DNA from: an uncultured Eubacteriales bacterium
GTDB lineage: Bacteria; Bacillota_A; Clostridia; Christensenellales; Aristaeellaceae
Length of the DNA: 14,130 nt
Assembly (NCBI GenBank): GCA_902775835.1
Contig: CACYNZ010000090.1
Coordinates: 1-14,130, forward strand
Direction: 5' to 3'
Positions 14,022-14,130 of the stretch are shown in pieces. The notes below the pieces were generated by a model. That model saw nothing but the letters and a program-made list of their open reading frames with translations. It was not told the DNA's origin and ran no database searches. Both the position numbers and the translations under genes were made by a program. The first letter of the stretch is position 1. Each line of letters starts with the position of its first letter.

Positions 14022-14130
14022 ACATGCCTGCCATGCGCTCCGGAGTCAGCGACTCCAGCACGGCCACGGCCAGGTCCTCGGCATGCTCAAAATCTCTGAG
14101 CGAGGCAATCCCGTAAGCAGAATGAATATA
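14020..14130 (-). CDS. C-terminal tail of a converging gene, possibly an M42-type aminopeptidase (partial)
   Basis: The minus strand is open from the window edge for 36 codons to a TAA at 14022-14020. The tail contains YIHSAYGIASLRDFEHAEDL and ends RMAGM. An H-S motif followed by a short loop, then an L-x-D-x-E helix near the C-terminus, recalls metallo-aminopeptidases of family M42, where the His is a metal ligand. The piece is too short to be sure, and another M20/M28-type peptidase is possible. That it is real coding sequence is supported by the protein-like frame and by a minus-strand terminator just beyond its stop. The start and most of the gene are outside the window. Confidence 0.6.
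   Translation of the reverse strand, partial: YIHSAYGIASLRDFEHAEDLAVAVLESLTPERMAGM

Noticed and set aside
1..14130. CRISPR arrays, insertion sequences, phage genes, tRNA or rRNA genes
   Set aside because: No regularly spaced repeats, transposase, integrase or tRNA-like cloverleaf was seen. Genes are densely packed and of metabolic or regulatory type.

Overview
The window reads as an ordinary chromosomal stretch of a moderately GC-rich member of the Bacillota (Firmicutes), probably a clostridial or erysipelotrichial gut-type anaerobe. The pointers are strong GGAGG-type ribosome sites, a methionine synthase whose reactivation domain is a separate small protein, a clostridial-style OmpR/histidine kinase pair, and an intracellular psuK-psuG pair. 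This placement is inference; no rRNA or other taxonomic marker is present. I see no mobile element, CRISPR array, tRNA or rRNA. No gene-free stretch reaches 300 bases.

Region 1 (1-4540, plus strand) is a one-carbon/methionine operon: metF (5' end outside the window), a free-standing MetH reactivation-domain protein, metH, then tcdA. The first three are joined by ATGA stop/start overlaps and tcdA follows metH by one base. MetF makes 5-methyl-THF, MetH transfers the methyl to homocysteine, and the small protein would re-reduce and methylate inactivated cobalamin. As sequenced, metH is broken at about 2363-2377 by a deletion of roughly 38-44 bases that also shifts the frame, separating the homocysteine domain from the folate and cobalamin domains. 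A bidirectional terminator closes this operon and the converging one.

Region 2 (4552-7747, minus strand), read in transcription order, holds three genes. The first is an unusual fusion of a 2H phosphoesterase with a low-molecular-weight tyrosine-phosphatase-like domain. After an internal promoter overlapped by a perfect 10-bp inverted repeat come a secreted phosphodiester glycosidase (NAGPA family) and a membrane protein related to prolipoprotein diacylglyceryl transferase (Lgt) that lacks recognisable catalytic motifs.

Region 3 (7772-9902, minus strand) is an OmpR-family response regulator and sensor kinase pair with its own promoter and terminator. Region 4 (9976-14021, plus strand) starts at a near-consensus promoter divergent from the two-component operon. 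It carries psuK and psuG, which degrade pseudouridine to uracil and ribose-5-phosphate, and a cytoplasmic S9-family serine peptidase. At the right edge is the C-terminal tail of a converging minus-strand gene, perhaps an M42-type aminopeptidase. Its likely terminator lies partly inside the end of the S9 peptidase gene.

The items most worth a second look are the 2H-phosphatase fusion, the interrupted metH, and the degenerate Lgt-like protein paired with the phosphodiester glycosidase.
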